The notes under the pieces are model-generated. The model searched no databases. It saw nothing but the letters and a program-made list of their open reading frames with translations, and was not told the origin of the DNA. A stretch of 48,440 bases of DNA. It comes from an uncultured Clostridia bacterium. Its GTDB lineage: Bacteria; Bacillota; Clostridia; Oscillospirales; Acutalibacteraceae. The translations under genes were made by a program, and so were the position numbers. The stretch spans positions 1-48,440 of the forward strand of contig CANQDR010000015.1 in the NCBI GenBank assembly GCA_947593615.1. Direction: 5' to 3'. How positions within the stretch are numbered: position 1 is the first letter of the stretch; the number at the start of each line of letters is the position of its first letter. This document shows, piece after piece, positions 1 through 10,148 of this stretch.

Positions 1-29
1 GTTTTCTTTTGCTAAAGCTTTTTTATCTT

Positions 30-55
30 CCCCCGGTTCAACCGGGGGTTTATTT
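30..55 (+). terminator. Intrinsic terminator of an upstream gene outside the window
   Basis: CCCCCGG (30-36) and CCGGGGG (42-48) form a 7-bp GC stem with a five-base loop, followed by TTTATTT. The T tract lies only on the plus-strand side, so it ends a rightward transcript whose gene lies before base 1. Confidence 0.75.
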
Positions 56-82
56 CCACGCCCTAAAGGACACCAAATGAAC

Positions 83-109
83 GGGCTGTACGATAAAATC
101 GTACAGCCC
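83..109 (-). terminator. Hairpin downstream of hisF, probable transcript end
   Basis: A perfect 12-bp inverted repeat (83-94 with 98-109, three-base loop) sits 24 bp past the hisF stop codon. On the minus strand it is followed by GTTCATTT, which is a poor U tract. It may therefore be a weak terminator or a 3'-end stabiliser of the hisHF mRNA. Confidence 0.5.
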
Positions 110-133
110 TTAACTTTATAGGAATATTAGAAA

Positions 134-889
134 TTACAACCTTACAGGAATATTATTTTCATCAAGATATTTTTTAAGTTTGGGTATGGGGATTTCTCCG
201 AAGTGAAACAGTGAAGCCGCTAAAACTGCGTCAGCCTTGCCTGCTGTAAATGCGTCGTAAAAATGCTCAAGCGCTCCTGCGCCGCCGCTTGCAATTACAG
301 GAATATTAACTCTTTCTGATACTGCTCTTGTAAGAGCAATGTCGTATCCTTTTTTCTGTCCGTCCTCGTCCATACTCGTGAGAAGAATTTCACCTGCACC
401 GAGTTTTTCACACTTAACCGCCCATTCAACAGCGTCAAGACCTACAGGAGTTCTGCCTCCGTTTACATAAACCTCCCAGCTGTTTGCGTTCCTTTTAGCG
501 TCAATTGCCGCAACAACGCATTGGCTTCCGAATTTATAAGCCGCCTCGCTTATAAGTTCGGGGCGGTGCACAGCCGCAGAGTTAACCGAAACCTTATCTG
601 CTCCTGCTCTCAGCAGTGCGTTAAAATCATCAACGCTTCTTATACCTCCGCCAACTGTGAAAGGAATAAAAATAGAATTTGCCACCTTTTCAACCATATC
701 GATTGTTATATTTCTTGAGTCGCTTGATGCTGTAATGTCAAGGAAAACAAGCTCGTCTGCACCTTGCTTGTCGTACTGCTTGGCACATTCAACAGGGTCG
801 CCTGCGTCAACAAGATTTACAAAGCTCATTCCTTTTACAACTCTGCCGTTTTTGACATCAAGACACGGAATAATTCTTTTTGCGTACAT
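134..889 (-). CDS. hisF: Imidazole glycerol phosphate synthase subunit HisF
   Basis: Cyclase subunit of imidazole glycerol phosphate synthase, a cytosolic TIM barrel. It condenses ammonia from HisH with PRFAR to give imidazole glycerol phosphate and AICAR, in histidine biosynthesis. The 251-residue length is standard. The N-terminal [11 protein letters not shown] carries catalytic Asp11, Asp130 lies in [10 protein letters not shown], and the phosphate loops FTVGGGIRS and VIASGGAG are intact. The start ATG lies 3 bp after the hisH stop, so the two subunits are co-transcribed and probably translationally coupled. No other his genes are in the window. The hisHAF order of many genomes is broken here because hisA is absent between them. 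Identification is secure. Confidence 0.97.
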   Translation of the reverse strand: MYAKRIIPCLDVKNGRVVKGMSFVNLVDAGDPVECAKQYDKQGADELVFLDITASSDSRNITIDMVEKVANSIFIPFTVGGGIRSVDDFNALLRAGADKVSVNSAAVHRPELISEAAYKFGSQCVVAAIDAKRNANSWEVYVNGGRTPVGLDAVEWAVKCEKLGAGEILLTSMDEDGQKKGYDIALTRAVSERVNIPVIASGGAGALEHFYDAFTAGKADAVLAASLFHFGEIPIPKLKKYLDENNIPVRL

Positions 890-892
890 TCT

Positions 893-1516
893 TTAAACCT
901 CCTCAGCCTTGACTATATCAGCAAAGTTTTTAAGTATTTTAAGTCCTGTTTCACCGCTTTTTTCGGGATGAAACTGTGTTGCGAAAATATTTTCATTTTC
1001 AACAGCGGCGTCAATTGTTACACCGTATTGCGTCTGTGCTGATACAATTGACTTATCTGCCGCATTAAGAAAATATGAATGAACAAAATATACATATGGA
1101 TTTCCGCTTATTCCTTTAAACAGTCGGCTGTTTTCTTTTATTTTAAGACTGTTCCAGCCAATATGAGGAATTTTCAGTCCCCCACCCGACGGAATTTTTG
1201 AAATTACACCGTCAAAAATTCCTAATCCTCTTGCATTAGGGCTTTCTTCACTTTTTGGGAAAAGAAGCTGTAATCCCAGACAAATTCCGAGAAAAGGCTT
1301 TCCGCTCTCCGTGTACTTAACAACAGTGTCTTTAATACCGTAGGACGTCATTGTATCCATTGTATCGCCGAATGAACCTACGCCCGGCAGAACGGCGCCG
1401 TCTGCTTTGAGAATTGTTTCTGTATCTCTCGTAATAACAGCATCACAGCCGATATGTTTAAGCGCTTTGTCAACGCTTCTTATATTGCCTGCGCCGTAGT
1501 CAATTATCGCAATCAT
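893..1516 (-). CDS. hisH: Imidazole glycerol phosphate synthase glutaminase subunit HisH
   Basis: Class I glutamine amidotransferase that supplies ammonia through the HisF barrel. The triad is visible: the nucleophile Cys79 in FLGICLGLQ, and His183/Glu185 in FHPEKSG. The oxyanion strand and the FVHSY motif are also present. I chose the ATG at 1516 (207 aa, MIAIIDYGAGN). It fits the family's N-terminus exactly and has a GGAG ribosome binding site about 9 bases upstream. An in-frame ATG five codons earlier overlaps that site. It is the first gene of a two-gene operon with hisF, read from a sigma-A-like promoter at 1594-1622. Confidence 0.96.
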   Translation of the reverse strand: MIAIIDYGAGNIRSVDKALKHIGCDAVITRDTETILKADGAVLPGVGSFGDTMDTMTSYGIKDTVVKYTESGKPFLGICLGLQLLFPKSEESPNARGLGIFDGVISKIPSGGGLKIPHIGWNSLKIKENSRLFKGISGNPYVYFVHSYFLNAADKSIVSAQTQYGVTIDAAVENENIFATQFHPEKSGETGLKILKNFADIVKAEEV

Positions 1517-1593
1517 TAATTTCAACTCCATAAAATAATCAATTTATTTTAACCCAAGTTTAATAATCGGGTGTTAATTATTTATATATTGTA

Positions 1594-1622
1594 ATTTTAT
1601 CATATGCACCCAATGTTTGCAA
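1594..1622 (-). promoter_or_regulatory. Sigma-A-like promoter for hisHF
   Basis: On the minus strand TTGCAA (1617-1622) and TAAAAT (1594-1599) are separated by 17 bp. This leaves a leader of about 70 nt before hisH. Inferred from consensus only. Confidence 0.5.
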
Positions 1623-1682
1623 CAAAAAGCGGCGCTCATTTCATAATTTTGTAAAAATTCATTAAAATAACTTTATCGGTTA

Positions 1683-1711
1683 TTGAATTATGCAAGTTGA
1701 TGTGATAAAAT
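1683..1711 (+). promoter_or_regulatory. Sigma-A-like promoter for the RpiR-type regulator
   Basis: TTGAAT (1683-1688), a 17-bp spacer and TAAAAT (1706-1711), giving a start near 1718 and a leader of about 35 nt with AGGAG at 1738-1742. A second TATAAT at 1729-1734 has no matching -35 and is too close to the ribosome binding site. Confidence 0.45.
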
Positions 1712-1752
1712 GAATTTGCATATAGCAGTATAATATAAGGAGTATCATAAAA

Positions 1753-2646
1753 ATGATTACACATCTTCTTACAAGAATAGATTTGATGATGAATTCCTTT
1801 TCAAAAGGACAGAAAAGGATTGCTTTATATATAGAGGAACATTATGACAAGGCGGCGTTTATGACCGCCTCTAAGCTTGGAGAAACAGTAGGAGTTTCCG
1901 AAAGTACGGTTGTTCGTTTTGCAACAGAGCTTGGTTACGACGGTTATCCTAAGCTTCAAAAAGCTATGCAGGAGATGATAAGAAATAAACTTACGTCTGT
2001 TCAGCGAATTGAAGTTACTTCAAGCCGTATTGGAAATGAAAATGTACTTGACAGCGTATTAAGTCAGGATATTGAAAAAATCCGCAGAACAATAGAAGAA
2101 ACATCGCACGAGGATTTTAACAGAGCTGTTGATAAAATTTGCAGTGCCGAACGTATCTATATTTTCGGTGTTCGCTCAACGGCTCCGATAGCAAATTTTC
2201 TTGCATATTATTTTGAGCTGATTTTTGACAATGTAAGAGTTATAAACACGACAAGCACTACGACAACTTATGAACATATATTCAGAATTACCGACAAGGA
2301 CGTAATGATAGGAATATCATTTCCGCGTTACAGTTCAATGGCAGTTGAAGCAATGGATTTTGCACGCTCAAGGGGTGCGCATGCCGTTGCAATAACCGAC
2401 AGTATGGCGTCGCCTCTGGTTCAGTCGTCTGACTCGATTTTAATTGCAAGAAGCGATATGGCGTCGATTGTGGATTCTCTTGTTGCGCCTCTCAGCCTTA
2501 TTAATGCGCTGATAGTTGCAACTGTTTTGAAGAAAAAGGACGAAGTGTCAGAGAATTTCCGTCAGCTAGAACGCATATGGAACCGCGACGGAGTTTATGC
2601 AAATCACGATGACAACACAGAGAGAAACAACGAAGATGACAAATAA
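1753..2646 (+). CDS. MurR/RpiR family transcriptional regulator (HTH + SIS)
   Basis: A DNA-binding regulator of the RpiR family, whose members sense sugar phosphates or amino-sugar derivatives through a SIS domain. At 297 aa it has the usual length. Residues 1-80 form the HTH_6 domain (TASKLGETVGVSESTVVRFATEL is the recognition helix region). Residues about 125-260 form the SIS domain (IYIFGVRSTAPIANFLAYYF, then ITDSMASPLVQSSDSILIA). ATG is preceded by AGGAG. The 3' end overlaps the next gene by 11 bp, so the flavoprotein is translationally coupled. No sugar catabolic genes are adjacent, so the ligand and target cannot be inferred. Family assignment is firm, the specific role unknown. Confidence 0.93.
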   Translation: MITHLLTRIDLMMNSFSKGQKRIALYIEEHYDKAAFMTASKLGETVGVSESTVVRFATELGYDGYPKLQKAMQEMIRNKLTSVQRIEVTSSRIGNENVLDSVLSQDIEKIRRTIEETSHEDFNRAVDKICSAERIYIFGVRSTAPIANFLAYYFELIFDNVRVINTTSTTTTYEHIFRITDKDVMIGISFPRYSSMAVEAMDFARSRGAHAVAITDSMASPLVQSSDSILIARSDMASIVDSLVAPLSLINALIVATVLKKKDEVSENFRQLERIWNRDGVYANHDDNTERNNEDDK

Positions 2647-3874
2647 AAAGGTTGTTGTAATAGGAGCAGGTGCGGCAGGACTCGTCGCCGCAGGCTTTGC
2701 CGCTGAGTGCGGAGCGTCAGTTACGGTTATTGAAAAAAATAAGCGTGTCGGCAGAAAAATAATGATTACCGGCAAGGGAAGATGTAACATCACAAATAAT
2801 TGTGATGTTCAGACATATATTCAAAATGTACCTGTAAACGGAAGGTTCCTTTATTCTGCGATCAACAGCTTTACTCCTCAGGATACAATTGATTTTTTTC
2901 AATCTCTCGGTCTAAGTCTTAAAACCGAACGCGGGAGCAGGGTTTTTCCGGTTTCCGACAAGGCTGTTGACGTTGTTGATGCTTTGCATGGGTTTATCAT
3001 TGAAAAAGGCTGTAACCTTGTGTGCGATGAAGCGCTTTCACTAATAATTGAAAACGGTGCGGTCATCGGTGTGAAATGTAAAAACTCAAAATATTTTGCA
3101 GACAGTGTGATTGTCTGCTGCGGAGGAAAAAGTTATCCGCTGACTGGTTCAACCGGTGACGGATATATTTTTGCAAAGCAGGCAGGACATACCGTAACCG
3201 AACTCAAGCCGTCTCTTGTGCCACTTGAAAGCGATAATCCCGAATGTAAATCAATGCAGGGACTTTCACTCAAAAATGTGTCGCTTAAAATAATTGAAAA
3301 TTATTCAGGAAAAACCGTTTACAGCGATTTCGGTGAAATGCTTTTTACGCATTTCGGTATGAGCGGACCGATGATCTTATCGGCAAGCTCACATATTCGT
3401 GACGTTACAAAAGGGAAATATACTGCCGAAATTGACTTAAAGCCGGCACTTAGTCTTGAACAGCTCGACAAACGTCTGCAAAATGATTTTAAAGATAATT
3501 CAAATAAAGATGTTTCAAATTCATTTTCAAAGCTTTTGCCGAGAAAAATTATTGTTCCCGTGCTAAAACGATGGGGAATACCCTTTGAGAAGAAATGCAA
3601 TTCCATCACAAAAGAAGAACGCAGAAAGCTATGTGAAATTTTAAAATCTTTTACCGTTGGAATTACAGGTTTTCGCCCTATAGATGAGGCTATAATCACA
3701 TCAGGCGGCGTAAAAACAAGTGAAATTAATCCCAAAACAATGGAAAGCAAGCTGATTTCGGGATTGTTTTTTGCAGGTGAAGTAATAGACTGTGATGCTT
3801 ACACAGGCGGATTTAATCTTCAAATTGCGTGGAGCACGGGAAGGCTTGCAGGTATTTCAAGTTCCTATATATAG
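2636..3874 (+). CDS. NAD(P)/FAD-dependent oxidoreductase, BaiN/HI0933 (YhiN) family
   Basis: A flavoprotein of the HI0933/BaiN family. Some members are annotated as aminoacetone oxidases and one reduces bile-acid intermediates, but the physiological substrate of most is unknown. The N-terminal dinucleotide-binding motif VVVIGAGAAGLVAAG, the GRKIMITGKGRCNITN signature and the C-terminal GGFNLQIAWSTGRLAG motif are all present. I chose the ATG at 2636 (412 aa) because it starts two residues before the Rossmann strand. In-frame ATGs at 2597 and 2609 would add an unconserved tail. It overlaps the regulator gene and precedes cmk, a common order in Clostridia. Substrate not assignable. Confidence 0.9.
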   Translation: MTNKKVVVIGAGAAGLVAAGFAAECGASVTVIEKNKRVGRKIMITGKGRCNITNNCDVQTYIQNVPVNGRFLYSAINSFTPQDTIDFFQSLGLSLKTERGSRVFPVSDKAVDVVDALHGFIIEKGCNLVCDEALSLIIENGAVIGVKCKNSKYFADSVIVCCGGKSYPLTGSTGDGYIFAKQAGHTVTELKPSLVPLESDNPECKSMQGLSLKNVSLKIIENYSGKTVYSDFGEMLFTHFGMSGPMILSASSHIRDVTKGKYTAEIDLKPALSLEQLDKRLQNDFKDNSNKDVSNSFSKLLPRKIIVPVLKRWGIPFEKKCNSITKEERRKLCEILKSFTVGITGFRPIDEAIITSGGVKTSEINPKTMESKLISGLFFAGEVIDCDAYTGGFNLQIAWSTGRLAGISSSYI

Positions 3875-3957
3875 TTTAGCATAGTAAAAACAATGTGCTT
3901 AAATAAGTATTAATTGACAATAATTAATTTGTATTCAAAACCGAAAGGATGAAATAA

Positions 3958-4626
3958 ATGTCTGTTGCAGTAGCTCTTGACGGACCTGCCGGTGCAGGTA
4001 AATCGACAATTGCAAAAAGAGCGGCAAAGGCTCTTGACTTTATATATGTTGATACAGGCGCACTTTACCGAACCATAGGACTTGCTGCGTCAAGAAATAA
4101 TATTGAGCCGATACCGTCTGCCGAGGTTGATGATCTTCTTTCAAAGATAACTGTTGACCTTACATTTAATGAAAACGGCGAGCAAATTGTTCTGCTTGAC
4201 GGAGAGGATGTTTCGGGATTTATACGCACGCCCGAAGCTTCAATGATGGCATCCAAAATATCAGCCGTACCCTCTGTAAGGGCATATCTTCTCGATTTGC
4301 AGAGAAATATGGCAAAAAGCCATAATGTTATTATGGACGGACGCGACATTGGAACGGTTGTGCTTCCCGACGCAAAAGTTAAAATTTTTCTTACAGCTTC
4401 TCCCGAAGCACGCGCCCAACGCCGTTATAAAGAGCTTTGCGAAAAGGGAATGGATGTAAAATATGAGGATATTTTAAGTGATGTCATAACCCGTGACTAC
4501 AACGATTCCCACCGCGAAACAGCTCCGCTCAAGCCTGCCGACGGCTGTGTTATGGTTGATACAACCGAACTTGACTTTGAACAGTCGGTTGAAAAAATAC
4601 TATCCGTAATAAAGGAGAATATCTGA
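3958..4626 (+). CDS. cmk: Cytidylate kinase
   Basis: Phosphorylates CMP and dCMP with ATP in pyrimidine nucleotide recycling. The 222-aa length is typical for the short bacterial form. Walker A is GPAGAGKST (residues 9-17). The CMP-binding YVDTGALYR and the DGRDIGTVVLPDA motif are intact, followed by the LID region EARAQRRYKEL. An AAAGGATG ribosome binding site precedes the ATG. Its TGA overlaps the plsC ATG by one base (TGATG), so cmk, plsC and ispH-rpsA form one operon. A TTGACA at 3914-3919 could be a -35, but no well-spaced -10 was found. Confidence 0.97.
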   Translation: MSVAVALDGPAGAGKSTIAKRAAKALDFIYVDTGALYRTIGLAASRNNIEPIPSAEVDDLLSKITVDLTFNENGEQIVLLDGEDVSGFIRTPEASMMASKISAVPSVRAYLLDLQRNMAKSHNVIMDGRDIGTVVLPDAKVKIFLTASPEARAQRRYKELCEKGMDVKYEDILSDVITRDYNDSHRETAPLKPADGCVMVDTTELDFEQSVEKILSVIKENI

Positions 4627-5258
4627 TGGGACAGTCAAAGGTTCTTTATGCAATCGGCAGAGTAGTTTGCACACCGATTTTTAAATTGTTTTACAGATAT
4701 AAGCCGATTAATAATCATACCATTCCGCAGGAGGGAGGATTTATCGTAGCTTGTAATCATCTCTCTTTTTCTGACCCTGTTTTGCTCGGATTATGCCAGA
4801 AGCGCCGTCTTTATTTTATGGCTAAATCAGAGCTTTTTAAAAATAAATTTTTTGGTGCGTTAATCCGTGCTTTGGGAGCATTTCCTGTTGAAAGAGGAAC
4901 AGGAGATAACAAAGCTATAAAAACAGGGGAGGATTTAATAAAAGACGGAGAAATAATGACAATTTTTCTTGAAGGCGGACGAACAAAAACAGGCGAGCTT
5001 ATGCGCCCTCGAAGCGGATGTGCGCTTGTTGCACAGCAGATGCAGGTGCCTGTTATTCCTGCCTGCATAACAATTGTCGGCAACCCTAAATACACATTCT
5101 CAAAAAGAGTAATTCATTTCGGGGAGCCGCTTACCCCCGACCGGCTCGGACTTACTGTCGACGGGGGCAGACGTGAGCTGAAAGAAGCGTCAAACAAAAT
5201 AATGGCAGAAATAAAAAAGATGAGGGAGCAGGATTTGCGTGATTATAAGAAAAGCTGA
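4626..5258 (+). CDS. plsC: 1-acyl-sn-glycerol-3-phosphate acyltransferase
   Basis: Makes phosphatidic acid by acylating lysophosphatidate at the membrane during phospholipid synthesis. The catalytic HX4D motif is His45...Asp50 in NHLSFSD, and the glycerol-phosphate-binding EGGRT is at residues 116-120. At 210 aa it is a normal short PlsC. The N-terminal hydrophobic segment (about 8-25) suggests membrane association. The start shares a base with the cmk stop, and AAAGGAG lies just upstream inside cmk. The 3' end overlaps ispH by 20 bp. The acyltransferase family is certain; the exact substrate is inferred from context. Confidence 0.93.
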   Translation: MGQSKVLYAIGRVVCTPIFKLFYRYKPINNHTIPQEGGFIVACNHLSFSDPVLLGLCQKRRLYFMAKSELFKNKFFGALIRALGAFPVERGTGDNKAIKTGEDLIKDGEIMTIFLEGGRTKTGELMRPRSGCALVAQQMQVPVIPACITIVGNPKYTFSKRVIHFGEPLTPDRLGLTVDGGRRELKEASNKIMAEIKKMREQDLRDYKKS

Positions 5259-7284
5259 GTCAGCAGGTTTCTGCTTTGGAGTAAACCGAGCTATAAAAAT
5301 GGTAGAGGAGCTTCTTGACAGTAATTACAAGGTATATACGCTCGGTCCGATAATCCATAATATGGAAGTAGTGCGTGATCTTGAGGAGAGAGGCTGCCGT
5401 TCGGTTGATTGCATTGACAGCCTGAAATCAGGAGAAACCCTTGTAATCCGTTCTCACGGAGTACCGCAGTCGGTTATTGATGAGCTTGACAGCAAAAAAA
5501 TTGAATATAAAGACGCTACTTGTCCGTTTGTGAGGAAGATTCATAAAATAGTTGCGTCGGCAAATTCTGATAATGAAATAGTTCTCATAGCAGGCAACAG
5601 CGAGCATCCTGAGGTACAGGGCATAATTGGTCACTGCAAAGCTCATTGTTATACTTTTAACAATGAACAGGAGCTTGATAAAATATTGCCAATTATTCTA
5701 AATACGAAAAATAAGCAGCCAATAATTGTGGCACAGACTACGTTTGACACAAACGAATGGAAAAAATGTATAAAAAAGATAAAAAAACTATGTACAAATC
5801 CAAAAATATTTGATACAATATGTAATGCTACGTCAGTTAGGCAGAATGAGGCCGATATAATAGCGGCGCGTTCGGATTTTATGGTTGTAATCGGAGACAG
5901 GCACAGTTCCAATACGGGAAAGCTTTTCGATATATGCAAAAAGCAGTGTCCGAACACAGTTTTAATTGAAACTGCGAACGAGCTTGATTATAAACAGGTT
6001 AAGTCAGCCGAAAACATAGGCGTAACTGCTGGTGCTTCTACACCTGCAAGGATAATAAAGGAGGTACTGGATACAATGAGTGAAATTAAATCCGGTGAAA
6101 CAAATTTTGAAGAATCTTTTGAGGAGTTACTTGAAGAATCCCTCAAAAACTTAAATACAAATGAGAGGGTAATGGGTACAGTGCTCAGCATTGCGCCAAA
6201 CGAAGTACAGGTTGACGTTGGCAGAAAGCAAACAGGATTTATTCCGCTTTCTGAGCTTTCAAGCGACCCAAATGCAAAGCCTGAGGATGTTGTCAAGGTA
6301 GGCGACAAAATCGAGCTTCTTATTATGAAGACAAACGACCAGGAAGGCACAATAATGCTCTCAAAGCGCAGAGTTGACGCTCAGAAAGGCTGGGAGACGC
6401 TTCAGGAAAAGGCAGATTCTCAGGAAATACTTACAAGCAAGGTTACGGAAGCTGTAAAAGGCGGAGTAATCGTAGTATATAACGGAGTAAGAATTTTCAT
6501 ACCTGCTTCACAGGCCACAGCTACACGTGATGAAAGTCTTGAAAATCTTGTAGGACAGGAAGTTGACTTCAGACTTATTGAGGTTTCACAGCACGGCAGA
6601 CGCAGAAGAGCAATCGGATCTATACGCAGCGTACTTAAAGAGCAGAGAGCAGCTCAGCGTGAAGAATTCTGGAAAAACTGCGAAATCGGTAAGCGTTACA
6701 AAGGTGTTGTAAAATCCCTTACGAGCTACGGCGCTTTTGTTGACCTTGGCGGCGTATTCGGAATGATTCATATTTCCGAGCTTTCATGGACTCACATAAA
6801 GCATCCGAATGAGGTCGTAAATGTAGGCGATACAGTCGAGGTATATATTAAGGATATTAACGAGGAAACAAAGAAAATTTCTCTCGGCTTTAAGAATGCA
6901 GAGGATAATCCTTGGGAAATTCTTAAAAACAACTATCCTGAGGGAACAGTTGTCAATGCTACTATTGTAGGACTTACTACTTTCGGCGCATTTGCAAACA
7001 TCATTCCCGGAATTGACGGTCTTATCCACATTTCTCAGATAGCCAACAAGAGAATTGACAAGCCCGCAGATGTTCTTAAAGTAGGCGAAACTGTTGAAGC
7101 AAAGATTACTGCAATCGACTTTGACAAAAAGCGTGTAAGTCTTTCAATGCGTGCTTTGCTTCCTGAAGATGAGCAGGCTCCTGCACCAAAGACTGAAAAA
7201 GCAACTGAAACCGCTGAGGCAGTAACTGAAACTGCTGAAGCTGCCGAAACAGTAGAAACAGAAGCAGACGCTGACAATGAATAA
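5239..7284 (+). CDS. ispH: IspH (HMBPP reductase) fused to ribosomal protein S1
   Basis: A bifunctional polypeptide of 681 aa. Residues 1-280 are IspH, a [4Fe-4S] enzyme giving IPP/DMAPP in the last MEP-pathway step. Its cluster cysteines are Cys12 (GFCFGV), Cys95 (ATCPFV) and Cys195 (TICNAT), and the substrate histidines are His40, His73 and His123 with Glu125. Residues about 305-640 hold four S1 RNA-binding repeats (VGRKQTGFIPLSEL, then KRYKGVVKSLTSYGAFVDLGG and VGLTTFGAFANIIPG among them). The C-terminal 40 residues are Ala/Glu/Thr-rich. Such fusions are well known in Clostridia. It starts at GTG (AGGA five bases upstream) inside plsC. A strong ribosome binding site and ATG at the domain junction may allow separate S1 synthesis. 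Confidence 0.96.
   Translation: MIIRKAESAGFCFGVNRAIKMVEELLDSNYKVYTLGPIIHNMEVVRDLEERGCRSVDCIDSLKSGETLVIRSHGVPQSVIDELDSKKIEYKDATCPFVRKIHKIVASANSDNEIVLIAGNSEHPEVQGIIGHCKAHCYTFNNEQELDKILPIILNTKNKQPIIVAQTTFDTNEWKKCIKKIKKLCTNPKIFDTICNATSVRQNEADIIAARSDFMVVIGDRHSSNTGKLFDICKKQCPNTVLIETANELDYKQVKSAENIGVTAGASTPARIIKEVLDTMSEIKSGETNFEESFEELLEESLKNLNTNERVMGTVLSIAPNEVQVDVGRKQTGFIPLSELSSDPNAKPEDVVKVGDKIELLIMKTNDQEGTIMLSKRRVDAQKGWETLQEKADSQEILTSKVTEAVKGGVIVVYNGVRIFIPASQATATRDESLENLVGQEVDFRLIEVSQHGRRRRAIGSIRSVLKEQRAAQREEFWKNCEIGKRYKGVVKSLTSYGAFVDLGGVFGMIHISELSWTHIKHPNEVVNVGDTVEVYIKDINEETKKISLGFKNAEDNPWEILKNNYPEGTVVNATIVGLTTFGAFANIIPGIDGLIHISQIANKRIDKPADVLKVGETVEAKITAIDFDKKRVSLSMRALLPEDEQAPAPKTEKATETAEAVTETAEAAETVETEADADNE
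6057..6078 (+). promoter_or_regulatory. Internal ribosome binding site and ATG at the IspH/S1 junction
   Basis: AAAGGAGG (6057-6064) is a full-length Shine-Dalgarno sequence. After 11 bases comes an in-frame ATG (6076-6078, codon 280) exactly between the IspH and S1 parts. Initiation here would give a 402-residue free S1-like protein. The purines encode Lys-Glu-Val of a conserved IspH helix, so coincidence is possible. The spacing is at the long end of the useful range. Confidence 0.5.
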
Positions 7285-7295
7285 TTTGTAATATT

Positions 7296-7326
7296 AAGGG
7301 CACCTTAACAGGTGCCCTTGCTTTTT
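7296..7326 (+). terminator. Intrinsic terminator after ispH-rpsA
   Basis: AAGGGCACCT (7296-7305) pairs with AGGTGCCCTT (7310-7319) around a TAAC loop and is followed by GCTTTTT. It ends the cmk-plsC-ispH/rpsA operon, 17 bp before the next start codon. Confidence 0.85.
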
Positions 7327-7342
7327 AAGCGGAGGAATTATT

Positions 7343-7918
7343 ATGACACCACAGGAAGAATTTATTGCAATATATAACGAGCATATTACACGCAATGGTG
7401 CAGCCGAGCTTCTCGAATGGCTCAAGCGCACAGATTTTTTCACAGCTCCTGCAAGCTCAAAATATCATTGTGCTTGTGAAAACGGACTTGTGATGCACTC
7501 AGTAAGCGTGTTTAATACTATGATGGAAAAGCATTTTGACGAAGAAACCGATAACTTAGAAAGCTTTGCTATCTGCGGTTTGCTTCATGACTTGTGCAAG
7601 GCGCAGTTTTACAAGGTGTCATCACGAAATGTAAAAAACGAGCTTACAGGACAGTGGGAAAAAGTTCCTTACTATGCAATTGATGACCAATTTCCGTACG
7701 GACATGGCGAAAAATCCGTATTTCTCATAGAGCGAAAAATGCATCTAAAAATAGACGAAGCGATGGCTATACGCTGGCATATGGGTGAATTCGGTGATAA
7801 AAACAGCAATACAATCAGTCAGGCGTATGATCGTTATCCTCTTGCGGTAAAGCTTCATCTTGCAGACCTTGAATCAACATATCTGCGAGAAAAGGGAACA
7901 TCACAGGTTAATAAATAA
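7343..7918 (+). CDS. HD-domain phosphohydrolase-like protein
   Basis: A small soluble HD-superfamily protein of 191 aa. Metal ligands typical of HD hydrolases are visible: His52 (GLVMHSVSVF), the His82-Asp83 pair (GLLHDLCKAQF), and later GHGEKSVFLIER and IRWHMGEFGD. HD proteins usually hydrolyse phosphate esters of nucleotides, but the substrate here cannot be read from sequence. ATG is preceded by GGAGGAA. It is a single-gene unit between the ispH-rpsA terminator and ligA. No ligand-binding or signalling domain is attached. Superfamily assignment is firm, specific function unknown. Confidence 0.85.
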   Translation: MTPQEEFIAIYNEHITRNGAAELLEWLKRTDFFTAPASSKYHCACENGLVMHSVSVFNTMMEKHFDEETDNLESFAICGLLHDLCKAQFYKVSSRNVKNELTGQWEKVPYYAIDDQFPYGHGEKSVFLIERKMHLKIDEAMAIRWHMGEFGDKNSNTISQAYDRYPLAVKLHLADLESTYLREKGTSQVNK

Positions 7919-7950
7919 GCTGATTTGAATTTATTTGATGTTTTACATAA

Positions 7951-10020
<2,070 letters not shown>

Positions 10021-10060
10021 TCTAATGATTGCATAAAAAGTATTGTTATTAAAATAAAAG

Positions 10061-10098
10061 TGACCTCAGCGGATTATTTTCCGCTGAGGTCATATTTT
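10061..10098 (+). terminator. Intrinsic terminator after ligA
   Basis: A 13-bp perfect stem (10061-10073 with 10080-10092), loop of six, then TATTTTTA. The T tract overlaps the -35 region of the proposed spoIIIA promoter. Confidence 0.88.
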
Positions 10099-10118
10099 TA
10101 TGCTTGTCAACATAGTAA
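10090..10118 (+). promoter_or_regulatory. Sigma-E-like promoter for the spoIIIA operon
   Basis: TCATATT (10090-10096), 14 bp, then CATAGTAA (10111-10118). The published sigma-E consensus is about KMATATT-N14/15-CATACAMT, so the -35 and spacing fit and five of eight -10 positions match. A start near 10125 leaves room for AGGAGG at 10135-10140. Known biology supports it, because spoIIIA is mother-cell sigma-E controlled in Bacillus. Confidence 0.5.
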
Positions 10119-10148
10119 TTACTGTAAAACATACAGGAGGAATTTAAA

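Noticed and set aside
3319..3750. 143-aa antisense ORF opposite the BaiN-like gene
   Set aside because: It mirrors the codons of a clear flavoprotein, has no promoter or ribosome binding site and no recognisable domain.
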